Below the pieces are notes generated by a model. It did no database searches, was not told the DNA's origin, and worked only from the letters and a program-made list of their open reading frames with translations. Positions 31,556 to 40,013 of a DNA stretch of 64,000 nucleotides are shown piece by piece (the stretch's first letter is position 1; each line of letters begins with the position of its first letter). This DNA comes from Thalassovita aquimarina (lineage in GTDB: Bacteria > Pseudomonadota > Alphaproteobacteria > Rhodobacterales > Rhodobacteraceae), in NCBI RefSeq assembly GCF_018219815.1, contig NZ_JADMKU010000019.1, forward strand, positions 1-64,000, read 5' to 3'. Position numbers and translations under genes: made by a program.

Positions 31556-33298
31556 ATGATGAAATTATTGGTTTCTCTGTTTTTGGCAGTGACGATGATG
31601 GCCCGGGCGGCCGCCGCCCAGCAGGATCTGGTCTGGGTCCAGATCGAAGCCCAGCCGAACTTGACCGCCGCACAGGACCGGATCCGCGATTACGCCTCCT
31701 CCCTGGAGGACGTGAACGGTTTCTCGATGCCCGGCGGCTGGTACGCGATTTCGCTTGGGCCCTACGGGCGCGCCGATGCCGAACAGGTTCTCGACGTGCT
31801 GCGCGCCGAGGGCAAGATCCCGCAGGACGCCTATATCGCGTTCTCGTCGGCTTACCAGCGGCAATTCTGGCCGGTGGGCAGCGAAACGCTGGCCCGCGAC
31901 GACGCGGCCACCCCGCCCCAGCCGCAGACCGGCGCAGGCAGCGCGGCCGAAACCCAGCCGACACAGGTCCTGCTGCCCGATGAATCCCCGGCCGAGGCAC
32001 GGCGCAGCGAAGCCGCGCTGTCCAAGGACGAACGCATGGAACTGCAGGTGATGCTGAAATGGGCCGGATTTTACGATTCGGCCATCGACGGCGCTTTCGG
32101 CCGCGGCACCCGCCGGTCCATGTCTGCCTGGCAGGAAACCCGCGGCTATGAAGCCACCGGCGTCCTGACCACCCGCCAGCGCGCCGAACTGGCCCGCGAA
32201 TACAACGCTGTGCTGGAGGGCATGGACCTGCAACTGGTGCATGACGCGGAAGCGGGCATCGAAATGCAACTGCCGCTCGGCGTGGTGGCGTTCAACCGCT
32301 ACGAAGCCCCGTTCGCCCATTACGACGCCACCGGCGACATCCCCGCCAAGGTGGTGCTGATCAGCCAGGCGGGCGACCAGAAGACCCTGTTCGGGCTGTA
32401 TGACATCATGCAGACGCTGGAAATCGTGCCGCTGGACGGCCCGCGCCAGCGCAAGAAGGACAGCTTCGTGTTGATCGGCGAAAGCGCCAGCACGGTATCG
32501 CACACCCAGGCCAGCCTGAAAGATGGCCAGATCAAGGGGTTCACCCTTATGTGGCCCGCCGGCGATGAAGAACGCCGCAAGCGCATCCTGGGCCTGATGC
32601 AGGAAAGCTTTGCCCGCACCGAAGGCGTCATGAGCCCCGCCGCGGGCGGCGACGCCGAGCAAAGCATCGACCTCTTGTCGGGCCTGGAGATCCGCAAGCC
32701 GCGGGTGTCGCGCTCAGGCTTCTTCGTCGACAGCCGCGGTACCGTGGTGACCACCGTCGAGGCGGTGCAACAATGCGCCCGGATCACGCTGGAAGATGGC
32801 ATCGAGGCCGAAGTCATTGGCCAGAACGACGCGCTTGGCATCGCGGTTCTGAAACCCGTGACGGCGCTGGCGCCGGTACAGGTGGCCGAACTGCAACTGG
32901 CTGCGCCGCGGCTGCAATCGGACGTGGCCGTGTCCGGCTATTCCTATGGCGGCATCCTCGGCGCGCCGACGCTGACCTACGGCACGCTGGCCGATCTGCG
33001 CGGACTGTCGGGCGAAGAGGAACTGGCGCGGTTGACGCTGAGCACCCTGCCCGGTGATGTCGGCGGCCCGGTCTTCGACGCCGGCGGCGCGGTGATGGGG
33101 ATGCTGCTGCCCAAGGCGACGGACGGCAAGCAGTTGCCCGGCGATGTCAGCTTCGCGCTGGACGCGGACAGGATCGGAAGGTTGCTGTCCGATCTGGGTC
33201 TGACCCCCACCGCTACCGACAGCCTGAACCAGATGGCGCCCGAGGATCTGACCGACAAGGCCAACGGCATGACCGTTCTGGTCAATTGCTGGGAATGA
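31556..33298 (+). CDS. SPOR-like / peptidoglycan-binding / catalytically degenerate trypsin-fold protein
   Basis: A 580-residue exported protein. The signal peptide spans about 1-21. A SPOR-like region (about 25-95: LVWVQIEAQPN, GGWYAISLGPYG) and a PG_binding_1 repeat (about 160-210: MLKWAGFYDSAIDGAFGRGTRRS) come next, followed by an unassigned middle and a trypsin-like domain (about 375-550). In that domain the His position is Glu (TTVEAV, residue 402), the Asp position is Gly (LGIAVLK, residue 428) and the Ser position is Val (GDVGGP, residue 502), so no triad remains. A non-catalytic envelope binding or regulatory role is inferred. The ATG at 31556 begins the signal peptide. A terminator follows. 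Confidence 0.82.
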   Translation: MMKLLVSLFLAVTMMARAAAAQQDLVWVQIEAQPNLTAAQDRIRDYASSLEDVNGFSMPGGWYAISLGPYGRADAEQVLDVLRAEGKIPQDAYIAFSSAYQRQFWPVGSETLARDDAATPPQPQTGAGSAAETQPTQVLLPDESPAEARRSEAALSKDERMELQVMLKWAGFYDSAIDGAFGRGTRRSMSAWQETRGYEATGVLTTRQRAELAREYNAVLEGMDLQLVHDAEAGIEMQLPLGVVAFNRYEAPFAHYDATGDIPAKVVLISQAGDQKTLFGLYDIMQTLEIVPLDGPRQRKKDSFVLIGESASTVSHTQASLKDGQIKGFTLMWPAGDEERRKRILGLMQESFARTEGVMSPAAGGDAEQSIDLLSGLEIRKPRVSRSGFFVDSRGTVVTTVEAVQQCARITLEDGIEAEVIGQNDALGIAVLKPVTALAPVQVAELQLAAPRLQSDVAVSGYSYGGILGAPTLTYGTLADLRGLSGEEELARLTLSTLPGDVGGPVFDAGGAVMGMLLPKATDGKQLPGDVSFALDADRIGRLLSDLGLTPTATDSLNQMAPEDLTDKANGMTVLVNCWE

Positions 33299-33323
33299 CC
33301 GGCACGCGGAACCTAACAGATGG

Positions 33324-33348
33324 AACCGGCGCTTCGGCGCCGGTTTTT
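33324..33348 (+). terminator. Rho-independent terminator after the pseudo-protease gene
   Basis: AACCGGCGC and GCGCCGGTT pair over 9 bp around a TTCG loop, followed by TTT. Confidence 0.9.
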
Positions 33349-33379
33349 GTTTGCGGCACAGCCTGAATTCCTGCCCCGA

Positions 33380-34828
33380 TCACGCCCGCCAGAAGGCCAC
33401 GGTCAGCATTGCATAGACCGCCAGCAGTTCCAGCCGGCCGATCAGCATCGCCCCCGACAGCAGCCATTTCGCGGTATCGTTCAGGCCGGAAAAGTTACCC
33501 GCCGGCCCGATCATGTCGCCCAGTCCCGGCCCGATATTCGCCAGCGCCGAGGCCGCGCCGGACACCGAGGTGATGAAATCCAGCCCCGTCATCGCCAGAG
33601 CCACCGACATCAGCCCCAGGGTGACCACGAAAAACACGAAGAACGACATCACAGAGTTCAGCACGTCGTCGTCGATCTTGCGCCCCGCATAGCGCGGCAC
33701 GAACAGCCCGCTGGGCGAGCGGGTCTTGCGCAGCTGCGCCTTGATCGAGGCGAGCAGGATCTGGTAGCGGAAAATCTTCACCGAACAGGCGGTCGATCCG
33801 GCGCAGCCCCCGATCAGCCCGGTGAAGAAGAACAGCGTGATCAGAAGGTTTCCCCAGCCCATGTAATCGGCGCTGGCATAACCGGTGCCGGTGATGATCG
33901 ACGTGATGTTGAACACGGCCTCGCGGAAGGATTTTTCCCAGTGATGCGGGAAAACCGCCAGCAGCACAAAGGTGGTGAAGGCGATCAGCACCGCCATCGT
34001 CAGCACGAAGCCATAGACCTGCCGGTCCTTCAAAAGCGCAGTGCGGTGGCCGTTGACCATCTGCACGTAGCGCACGAAAGGCAGCGCGGCCAGCACCATG
34101 AACACGGCGGCGACATATTCCAACGGCCCCGAAAACGCTGCAAAAGACGCGTCACGCGTCGAAAAGCCCCCCGTCGAAATCGTGGTCAGCGCGTGCACCG
34201 TGGCGTCGAACGCCTCCATCCCCAGCACCATGTAGGTGAACAGGCACACCATCGTCAGCGCCACGTAGATCACCGAGATCTGCGATGCGATCTCGGTGGC
34301 GCGGGGCAGGATCTTGCCCATCGTGTCGAAGCTTTCGGAGCGGAAAATCTGCATCCCCCCCACCCGCAGCTCCGGCAGGAAGACCATCGCCACCACGATG
34401 ATGCCGATCCCGCCCAGCCATTGCAGGATGCCGCGCCAGAGCAGCAACCCCTTGGGCAGGGTATCGAGCCCGGTGAAAACGGTGGCCCCGGTCGTGGTCA
34501 GCCCCGACATCGCCTCGAAAAACGCATCCACCGGGCGCGCATCCGTTTCGCCCAGCATGAAAGGCAGCGCGCCGAACATCGGCAGCGCCAGCCAGACGCC
34601 GGTGGTCAGCAGGAAGGTTTGCTGGATCGACAGGCCTTCGCGGGTACCGTTCTGGCAGGCCAGCGCGATCAGGCCACCGGTCAGCACCGTCAGCAATGCG
34701 CTTTCGGCGAAGCTGCGCCAGTGATCGCGGCCTTCGGCGATGTCGACCAGCATCGGCGGCAGCATGGTCAGCCCAAGCGCCGCCACCAGAAGGCCAATCA
34801 CGTATCCGACGGGTCTCAGATCAAACAT
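33380..34828 (-). CDS. trkH: Trk-type potassium uptake transmembrane protein
   Basis: TrkH/KtrB-family K+ transporter of the inner membrane, working with a cytoplasmic TrkA regulator. The 482-residue protein has four pore-loop repeats with the filter glycines: MSGLTTTGATVF, LTTISTGGFSTR, ITSIITGTGYAS and SALANIGPGLGDM. FGALPFMLGE and LQWLGGIGIIV are also typical. The start MFDLRPVGYVIG at 34828 is the family start; an ATG 12 codons upstream is possible. trkA is not in the window. Confidence 0.93.
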   Translation of the reverse strand: MFDLRPVGYVIGLLVAALGLTMLPPMLVDIAEGRDHWRSFAESALLTVLTGGLIALACQNGTREGLSIQQTFLLTTGVWLALPMFGALPFMLGETDARPVDAFFEAMSGLTTTGATVFTGLDTLPKGLLLWRGILQWLGGIGIIVVAMVFLPELRVGGMQIFRSESFDTMGKILPRATEIASQISVIYVALTMVCLFTYMVLGMEAFDATVHALTTISTGGFSTRDASFAAFSGPLEYVAAVFMVLAALPFVRYVQMVNGHRTALLKDRQVYGFVLTMAVLIAFTTFVLLAVFPHHWEKSFREAVFNITSIITGTGYASADYMGWGNLLITLFFFTGLIGGCAGSTACSVKIFRYQILLASIKAQLRKTRSPSGLFVPRYAGRKIDDDVLNSVMSFFVFFVVTLGLMSVALAMTGLDFITSVSGAASALANIGPGLGDMIGPAGNFSGLNDTAKWLLSGAMLIGRLELLAVYAMLTVAFWRA

Positions 34829-34887
34829 AACCGCAGCGATGGCGCGACCGGCCCGATGTGTCAAGCACCTTGACCGAGAACAAAAAG

Positions 34888-34922
34888 AAAGCCCCGCGCC
34901 GGATGATCCAGCGTGGGGCCTT
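34888..34922 (-). terminator. Rho-independent terminator of the DUF1127 gene
   Basis: On the minus strand AAGGCCCCACGC and GCGCGGGGCTTT pair (one mismatch, one G-U) around an 11-base loop, followed by TTTCTTTTTG. Confidence 0.85.
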
Positions 34923-34951
34923 AAAACTTGGATTTCTGGTCTGCAGCGAGA

Positions 34952-35179
34952 TCAGAGATAGAACATGTCGCGGAACACGTAACGCGGAATTTCTTCGCGC
35001 TTCAGGCCCAGTGCGGCCAGTTCTGCGTCGGACTTTGCGTCCAGTTTCTGAACCTGGTCGATGCGCGACCGGCGCGTCATGTAATCGTTCAGGCCGGCGC
35101 TGAGGCCTGCCAGGATGCTGCCGACGCGGTCGCGAAGACCATTTTTCGCGATCGATACGTTAACTGCTTGCGTTGCCAT
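34952..35179 (-). CDS. DUF1127 small protein
   Basis: A 75-residue protein with the DUF1127 core at the C-terminus: RIDQVQKLDAKSDAELAALGLKREEI followed by PRYVFRDMFYL (about 40-75). Members are small, basic, highly expressed alphaproteobacterial proteins. In some species they affect RNA turnover and phosphate/C1 metabolism, but the role here is unknown. The ATG at 35179 follows GAGGG. It has its own terminator, consistent with a short abundant transcript. Confidence 0.87.
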   Translation of the reverse strand: MATQAVNVSIAKNGLRDRVGSILAGLSAGLNDYMTRRSRIDQVQKLDAKSDAELAALGLKREEIPRYVFRDMFYL

Positions 35180-35333
35180 TTCGGAACCCTCGGTTGCTTC
35201 TTTGGTTCCCCCCTTGGCAATCAACATAGGTAAGTGTGACTGACTTTACTAATTCCGTTTCAGAATATCGGCCCTGCGTCCGCTGCAACGCAGAAAAATT
35301 CGCGGACGCAGGCACGCAACGAAGAAAATCGGT

Positions 35334-35696
35334 TCAGACCGGCATGTTTTCCGCCGCATCGTCATCGTCGGCCGAAACCAAGCTGCCGGCAGGTTCCGGC
35401 ATAGCCGGCGGCGCCGAGGGTTTACGCGTCTTGCGCGTCGCTGCCGTTGCCGCTTTCCGCGCCCCGCGCGACGGGGCGGCGGATTTCACGGGCTGCCTTG
35501 CGGTGGCCGATCTGCGCCTGACCGGCCTCTTCTCCGGCTCGGCGCCGGCCTCTTCCTCGTCCTGCGTCACACCGGCCAGTGGTCCCATCGCCATCTTGGT
35601 CAATGCCTGCATCATCTGCGACTGGTATTCGAAACCGAACGACGTCAGGCGCAGCATCGCCAGCGTCATTTGATATGGATTCATGACATGGATCAT
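35334..35696 (-). CDS. Small basic protein, unknown function
   Basis: A 120-residue protein. Its N-terminal part (about 1-45: MNPYQMTLAMLRLTSFGFEY, QSQMMQALTKMAMG) is helical and amphipathic. The middle is rich in Arg, Lys and Ala (RRRSATARQP, RGARKAATAATRKTRK), and the tail is acidic. I do not recognise a family; the amphipathic helix plus basic Ala-rich segment is reminiscent of phasin- or nucleoid-associated proteins, but this is a guess. The ATG at 35696 is chosen for the preceding AAGGA. Confidence 0.6.
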   Translation of the reverse strand: MIHVMNPYQMTLAMLRLTSFGFEYQSQMMQALTKMAMGPLAGVTQDEEEAGAEPEKRPVRRRSATARQPVKSAAPSRGARKAATAATRKTRKPSAPPAMPEPAGSLVSADDDDAAENMPV

Positions 35697-35891
35697 CGTC
35701 TATCCTTTCCGGGAAACATCCCTGTGAACGGGTCATTGCCTAACAGGCCTACGCAACGACAAGATGAAGGCCGTCCTACCCGTCAGTCTGGGGAGGAAAT
35801 GCATCCCGACCAAACATTTCCGCCGCCCCAGCGCACCGAACGTCGGTTTCGGCAATTTTCTGCACAAAATCCGGGCAACGCGGCGGCGGGG

Positions 35892-36992
35892 TCAGCCGAC
35901 GTGGTAAAGCGTATTGAACAGCTTGGGATCGATGCTTTCGCAGGCAAACGTGCCGCCCTCGGTCAGGATGCTGACCGCGTCATGACTGTGCAGGCTTTCC
36001 TGATGGCTCGCCACGATGCGGAAATCGCCGACGCGCGGATCGTCTTCCAGCGCTTGCGCGAACAGCCGGGTGGCGTCTTCGACGAAAATCGGATTGGCCG
36101 CGTTCAGTTCGGCAAAGGCCTGTTCGTCCTCGCGCTTGACCATCACCTGGGTTTCGGTCGGTATCGCCTTGCGCGCCATGTCGATCAGATCCTCGAACCA
36201 CAGGCAATCGCCTTCGCGCGCGACCACCGATATCCGCGCAACCGAGCGCTGCGAATGCGGCGTCGCCAGCTGGCCGCGAAATTGCCGCGCATGTTCGCTG
36301 AGTTCCAGCGAACAGGGGCAGGTCGAGGAATAGACGTAATCGAGATGGATGATCTTTTTCCGCGTCCCGGCCGTTTCGATCAGTTCCAGCGCGATATCGT
36401 AATACTGGAACCCTTCCAGCCCCGAGCGCAATGATGCCAGCTTCATCGGGTAGGAAAAGCGCATCTGAATACGCGCGTCGAAGCTTTCCAGATCGGATTT
36501 GTAATCTTCCAGCGCCGCTTCGATCACCTCGAAGCTGAAGGTCTTTTCGGCGTGCCTGTAGAAGGACCGCATGATGCGGGACATGTTGATGCCCTTCTTT
36601 TCCGCCTCGAGGCTGACAGTGCCGGTAACGCTGGTTTCCAATGTCAGGTCGCCATCATCACGGGTATGAAAGCTGATCGGCAGGCGGAAATTGGAAATGC
36701 CGACATGCTGGATGACCCGCTTGACGCCGCGGATCAGGCTGGCCGGGCCATTCTGCAGGTCGGGCAGGCTGTCCTTGTAATCGCCGTCGACCTCGAATTC
36801 CTCGGGGTATTCACGCCGCAGCGCCGGGTAATTGGCCAATGCCGTATCGGGCAGCAGCCGCGCCACCGCCGGATCGAGATCGGCGATTTCCTCGGGCGTG
36901 GCCCCGGCAGCCCAGTCGCGCAGCCGGGCCAAGGCCTCTTCGGCCTCTTTCCGGCGGGTCAGGGCATCGATTTCAGCGGTGTGGACGTTCAT
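35892..36992 (-). CDS. folE2: GTP cyclohydrolase FolE2 (type IB)
   Basis: FolE2 makes dihydroneopterin triphosphate from GTP, the entry to folate (and queuosine-type deazapurine) synthesis. The 366-residue protein shows the COG1469 features: ISNFRLPISFHTRDDG, the conserved VYSSTCPCSLELSEHARQ with catalytic Cys/Glu/His, and ESLHSHDAVS. FolE2 can use metals other than zinc and often replaces FolE under zinc limitation. No Zur-type box is obvious upstream. It supplies the same pathway as folB and folP at 22-24 kb. Confidence 0.96.
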   Translation of the reverse strand: MNVHTAEIDALTRRKEAEEALARLRDWAAGATPEEIADLDPAVARLLPDTALANYPALRREYPEEFEVDGDYKDSLPDLQNGPASLIRGVKRVIQHVGISNFRLPISFHTRDDGDLTLETSVTGTVSLEAEKKGINMSRIMRSFYRHAEKTFSFEVIEAALEDYKSDLESFDARIQMRFSYPMKLASLRSGLEGFQYYDIALELIETAGTRKKIIHLDYVYSSTCPCSLELSEHARQFRGQLATPHSQRSVARISVVAREGDCLWFEDLIDMARKAIPTETQVMVKREDEQAFAELNAANPIFVEDATRLFAQALEDDPRVGDFRIVASHQESLHSHDAVSILTEGGTFACESIDPKLFNTLYHVG

Positions 36993-37074
36993 GTTGCCGC
37001 TCCTGCGCAGTCTGGTCGCTATGATAACTTAGGACCGAAACCGGTGATTTCCAAATCCCGCCGCTTTTTTCCAC

Positions 37075-37112
37075 AAAAACGCGCCCGGGGGCGCGGTGCC
37101 CCGGCGCGCGAA
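37075..37112 (-). terminator. Rho-independent terminator after metZ
   Basis: On the minus strand CGCGCCGGGG pairs with CCCCGGGCGCG (one bulge), followed by TTTTTGTGG. Confidence 0.8.
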
Positions 37113-37121
37113 TTGCAGTGC

Positions 37122-38303
37122 TTACGACTTGTCCAGCGCCTGTTCCAGATCGGCGATCAGATCCTCGGGATCTTCCAGCCCGGCCGAGAACCGCACCAAT
37201 CCGTCGGAAATACCCAAGATATCCTTCTGATCCTGCGGCAGACGCTGATGCGTCGTGGTGGCAGGGTGGGTGGCGATCGACTTGGCGTCGGCGAAGTTGT
37301 TCGAAATCGTGACGAGTTTCAGCGCGTTGAGGAACCGGAAACAGGCTTCCTTGCCGCCCTTGACCTCGAAAGCCAGAACGGTACCGCCCGCCGGCGCCTG
37401 ACTGCGCGCCAAGTCGTGCTGCGGATGGTCCGCATGGGTCGGATAGCGCACCGCGCTGAGCTTGGAATGGCCCGACAGCGCCTCGGCGATCCGTTCCGCC
37501 GTCGCGGCCTGCGCCCGCACCCTGAGTTCCATCGTTTCCAGCGATTTCAGATGGGTCCAGGCGGTAAACGGGTTCATCGCCCCACCGGTGTGCTTGACGT
37601 AGGTTTCAATCGGGCCGCGGATCAGGTCCTTGGGGCCGCAGATCACGCCGCCCAGCATCCGCCCCTGCCCGTCCACGTGCTTGGTGGTCGACACGATGGA
37701 AATATCGGCGCCGCAGGCCTTGGCATAGGAAAAGACCGGCGTCGCCATCGCGTCATCGACCAGCACCAGCGCATCCACCGCATGGGCCAGGTCGCAGACA
37801 TGTTTCAGGTCGATCACTTCCAGCGTCGGGTTGGAAATCGATTCCAGGAACACCAGCGTCGTGTCGGGCCGGATCGCTGCCGCCCAGGCCTCGTTATCGG
37901 TACCGTCAACCAGCGTCACCTCGACCCCGAACCGGCCAAGGATATCCTGCAGCACATACAGACAGGAACCGAACAAGGCGCGCGAGGCCACCACGTGATC
38001 GCCCGCCTTCAAGAGAGCCGTCAGCGCCGCGTTCACCGCCGCCATGCCAGAAGCGCAGGCGAAGGCGTCTTCATAGCCGAGATAACCGGAAATCCGATCC
38101 TCGAACATCGCCATGGTCGGGTTGCCGTAGCGGGCATAGATGAATTCATCCTCGCCCGCCTTCTGGAACCGCGCCTCGGCCTGTTCCGCCGTGTCGTAGA
38201 CGAAACCCTGCGTCAGGAAGATCGCCTCGCTCACCTCGTTGTATTGGCTGCGGCGCGTACCGCCATGAACCAGCTTGGTGCGGTTTTTCCAGTTCTCGCT
38301 CAT
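37122..38303 (-). CDS. metZ: O-succinylhomoserine sulfhydrylase
   Basis: A 393-residue Cys/Met-metabolism PLP enzyme that adds sulfide to O-succinylhomoserine to give homocysteine. YARYGNPTMAMFEDR, ACASGMAAV and the PLP lysine in IVSTTKHVDGQGRMLGG (Lys208) are visible. MetZ rather than MetB is favoured by the SENWKNRTKLVHGGTRRSQY start, common in alphaproteobacteria, and by the riboswitch. Start 38303 has GGAGG 8 bases upstream. Expression is probably controlled by the SAM-II riboswitch in the leader, shutting synthesis down when SAM is plentiful. Confidence 0.93.
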   Translation of the reverse strand: MSENWKNRTKLVHGGTRRSQYNEVSEAIFLTQGFVYDTAEQAEARFQKAGEDEFIYARYGNPTMAMFEDRISGYLGYEDAFACASGMAAVNAALTALLKAGDHVVASRALFGSCLYVLQDILGRFGVEVTLVDGTDNEAWAAAIRPDTTLVFLESISNPTLEVIDLKHVCDLAHAVDALVLVDDAMATPVFSYAKACGADISIVSTTKHVDGQGRMLGGVICGPKDLIRGPIETYVKHTGGAMNPFTAWTHLKSLETMELRVRAQAATAERIAEALSGHSKLSAVRYPTHADHPQHDLARSQAPAGGTVLAFEVKGGKEACFRFLNALKLVTISNNFADAKSIATHPATTTHQRLPQDQKDILGISDGLVRFSAGLEDPEDLIADLEQALDKS

Positions 38304-38334
38304 CTTTCATCCTCCGGCGCCTGTCGCGCCAAAT

Positions 38335-38372
38335 AAAAAAACCCCGACGCGGTCAAGCGAAAGGGATTCTTT
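38335..38372 (-). terminator. Candidate attenuator hairpin in the metZ leader
   Basis: On the minus strand AATCCC pairs with GGGGTT (one G-U) around an inner CGC/GCG stem, directly followed by a run of T (38341-38335). An alternative hairpin GGTCA-GGAT/ATCC..TGACC (38382-38351) uses both the last bases of the SAM-II aptamer and part of this terminator, so the structures exclude each other. Confidence 0.55.
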
Positions 38373-38378
38373 CATCCT

Positions 38379-38432
38379 GACCTTTTAGCGGAATGTTTAG
38401 CGTGGCCCGCAATCCGGTAACAAATCGCCACG
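38379..38432 (-). ncRNA. SAM-II riboswitch upstream of metZ
   Basis: The minus strand reads CGTGGCGATTTG, TTACCGGATTGCGG, GCCACGCTAAACATTCC, GCTAAAAGGTC in order. P1 is CGTGGC/GCCACG, the pseudoknot can pair ACC with GGT, and the conserved GATTT, ATTGC, TAAA and GCTAAAA elements are all present, matching the metA/metX-type SAM-II motif of alphaproteobacteria. It lies 76 bases upstream of the metZ start. Confidence 0.92.
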
Positions 38433-38626
38433 TGCTGCGCTGATACGCCGCTGTGCGCTATCCGTCAACTGCCTCTCGGCGTCGCCAAGACCAGCCCGGC
38501 CGCCGAACCGGCGCCATCCCCGCCGATCGCGCTGTTCACGCTTGTTTGTCCCGATCTGGGCCGGCCTGCCCTTGTCCCCGGCGGCAAAAGTCTCATCATG
38601 AGGCCAATGTGAGAGGAACGCGCGAC

Positions 38627-39334
38627 ATGACCAAACCGATCGAGCTTTATTACTGGCCAACGCCGAACGGCTGGAAAATCACCATCGCCCTGGAAGAGAT
38701 GGGACTGCCCTACAACCTGAATCTGGTGAATATCGGCGCGGGCGAACAGTTCGACCCCGATTTCCTCAAGATCGCCCCGAACAACCGGATGCCCGCGATC
38801 ATCGATCCCGAAGGTCCTGACGGCGATCCGATATCGATCTTCGAATCCGGCGCGATCCTGCAATACCTTGCGCGCAAGACCGGCAAATTCTACGGCGAAA
38901 CCGAACGCGAAAGGATCGCAATCGAGCAATGGCTGATGTGGCAGATGGGCGGGGTCGGCCCGATGGCCGGACAGGCGCATCACTTCCTGAAATACGCCCC
39001 CGCGATGGATCCGCCCAACGACCTGCCCTATGCCAAGGACCGCTACCGCAACGAGGTCGGCCGGCTCTACCGGGTACTGGACACCCAGCTGGGCCGGCAT
39101 GAATACGTGGCGGGCGATTTCTATTCCATCGCCGACATGGCGATCTGGCCCTGGGCCTCGCTGTGGGAAGGACAGGAACAAACGCTGGACGACAAGCCCA
39201 ACATGAAACGCTGGCTCGACCAGCTGGGCAACCGCACCGGCGTTCAGAAGGGCCGCGCCGTGGCCGCCGACAAACGCGCAAGGCTGCAGGACAACAAGGA
39301 CGCGCAGAAGGTTCTGTTCGGACAGAAGGGCTAA
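38627..39334 (+). CDS. Glutathione S-transferase family protein (YghU/YfcG-like)
   Basis: A 235-residue cytoplasmic GST. The N-terminal thioredoxin-fold half (1-88) has YYWPTPNGWKITIALEEMGL, NNRMPAI and the glutathione gamma-Glu site FESGAILQYLA. The helical C-terminal half has WQMGGVGPMAGQAHHF and SIADMAIWPW. The TPNGWK active-site segment and GVGPM motif fit the Nu-class YghU/YfcG group, which act as disulfide oxidoreductases/peroxidases. The ATG at 38627 follows GAGAGGA. It is divergent from metZ. Confidence 0.9.
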   Translation: MTKPIELYYWPTPNGWKITIALEEMGLPYNLNLVNIGAGEQFDPDFLKIAPNNRMPAIIDPEGPDGDPISIFESGAILQYLARKTGKFYGETERERIAIEQWLMWQMGGVGPMAGQAHHFLKYAPAMDPPNDLPYAKDRYRNEVGRLYRVLDTQLGRHEYVAGDFYSIADMAIWPWASLWEGQEQTLDDKPNMKRWLDQLGNRTGVQKGRAVAADKRARLQDNKDAQKVLFGQKG

Positions 39335-39393
39335 GGCAAAAGGACGGGGAGCGACAGGCTCAGCGCCGCGAAGTCCACCGCGGACTTCGCCCT

Positions 39394-40002
39394 CTAGCCT
39401 TGGTCGCCCTCTTTCGTGATCCCGTATTTGCGGAACACCGCGCCTTGGCTCATGAAGAACAGGAACACCGCGGCGGTCAGCCCGAAGGTCTTGAAGTAGA
39501 CCCAGGCCTCGGTGCTCTGGGTGCGCCAGATCAGCTCGTTCAGCGCCGCCAGCCCGAAGAAGAACGCGGTCAGCCGCTTGGTCAGCACCATCCAGCCTTG
39601 CTTGTTCAACGGCAGATGCGCCTCCATCAGCGGTTCAAGGTAGCTCTGGCCGCGCAAGAGCCCGATCCCCAAGGCCCCGCCGAACAGCAGGTAAATCAGC
39701 GTCGGCTTCATCTTGAAGAACCGGTCGTCGTTCAGCCAGACCGACAAGCCGCCGAATACCACCACCAGCACCAGCGTCACCACCTGCATCTTCGACAGGT
39801 GCCCGGTCAGCCGCCACAGCGCTAGCGTGCTGAGCACCAGTAGCGGGACGAACCCGGCGGTCACCGCGATGAAGCCCTCGTATTCGGCGCCGCCAAAGGT
39901 GAACACCCGGTCCTTCAGCAGCAGGTAGGCCGCGAAGAACGCCACGATGGGGCCGTATTCCAACCCCGATTTCAGCAGCGGATTGATCGTCTTTTCAGCC
40001 AT
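39394..40002 (-). CDS. yciB: YciB/IspZ inner-membrane protein (septation protein A family)
   Basis: A 202-residue protein with about five or six transmembrane helices. Family features are the N-terminal LLKSGLEYGPIVAFFAAYL, the DDRFFKMKPTLIYLLFGG segment and WRTQSTEAWVYFKTFG. YciB proteins interact with division and elongation factors in enterobacteria and influence envelope integrity. Start MAEKTINP follows AGGAGGC. The downstream end faces the GST gene. It follows the DMT transporter gene by 11 bases and probably shares its operon. Confidence 0.93.
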   Translation of the reverse strand: MAEKTINPLLKSGLEYGPIVAFFAAYLLLKDRVFTFGGAEYEGFIAVTAGFVPLLVLSTLALWRLTGHLSKMQVVTLVLVVVFGGLSVWLNDDRFFKMKPTLIYLLFGGALGIGLLRGQSYLEPLMEAHLPLNKQGWMVLTKRLTAFFFGLAALNELIWRTQSTEAWVYFKTFGLTAAVFLFFMSQGAVFRKYGITKEGDQG

Positions 40003-40013
40003 GGTGCCTCCTG

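Noticed and set aside
39368-39390. GCGAAGTCC/GGACTTCGC hairpin as a terminator between GST and yciB
   Set aside because: The stem is perfect but there is no T-tract on either strand, so it is only noted as a palindrome.
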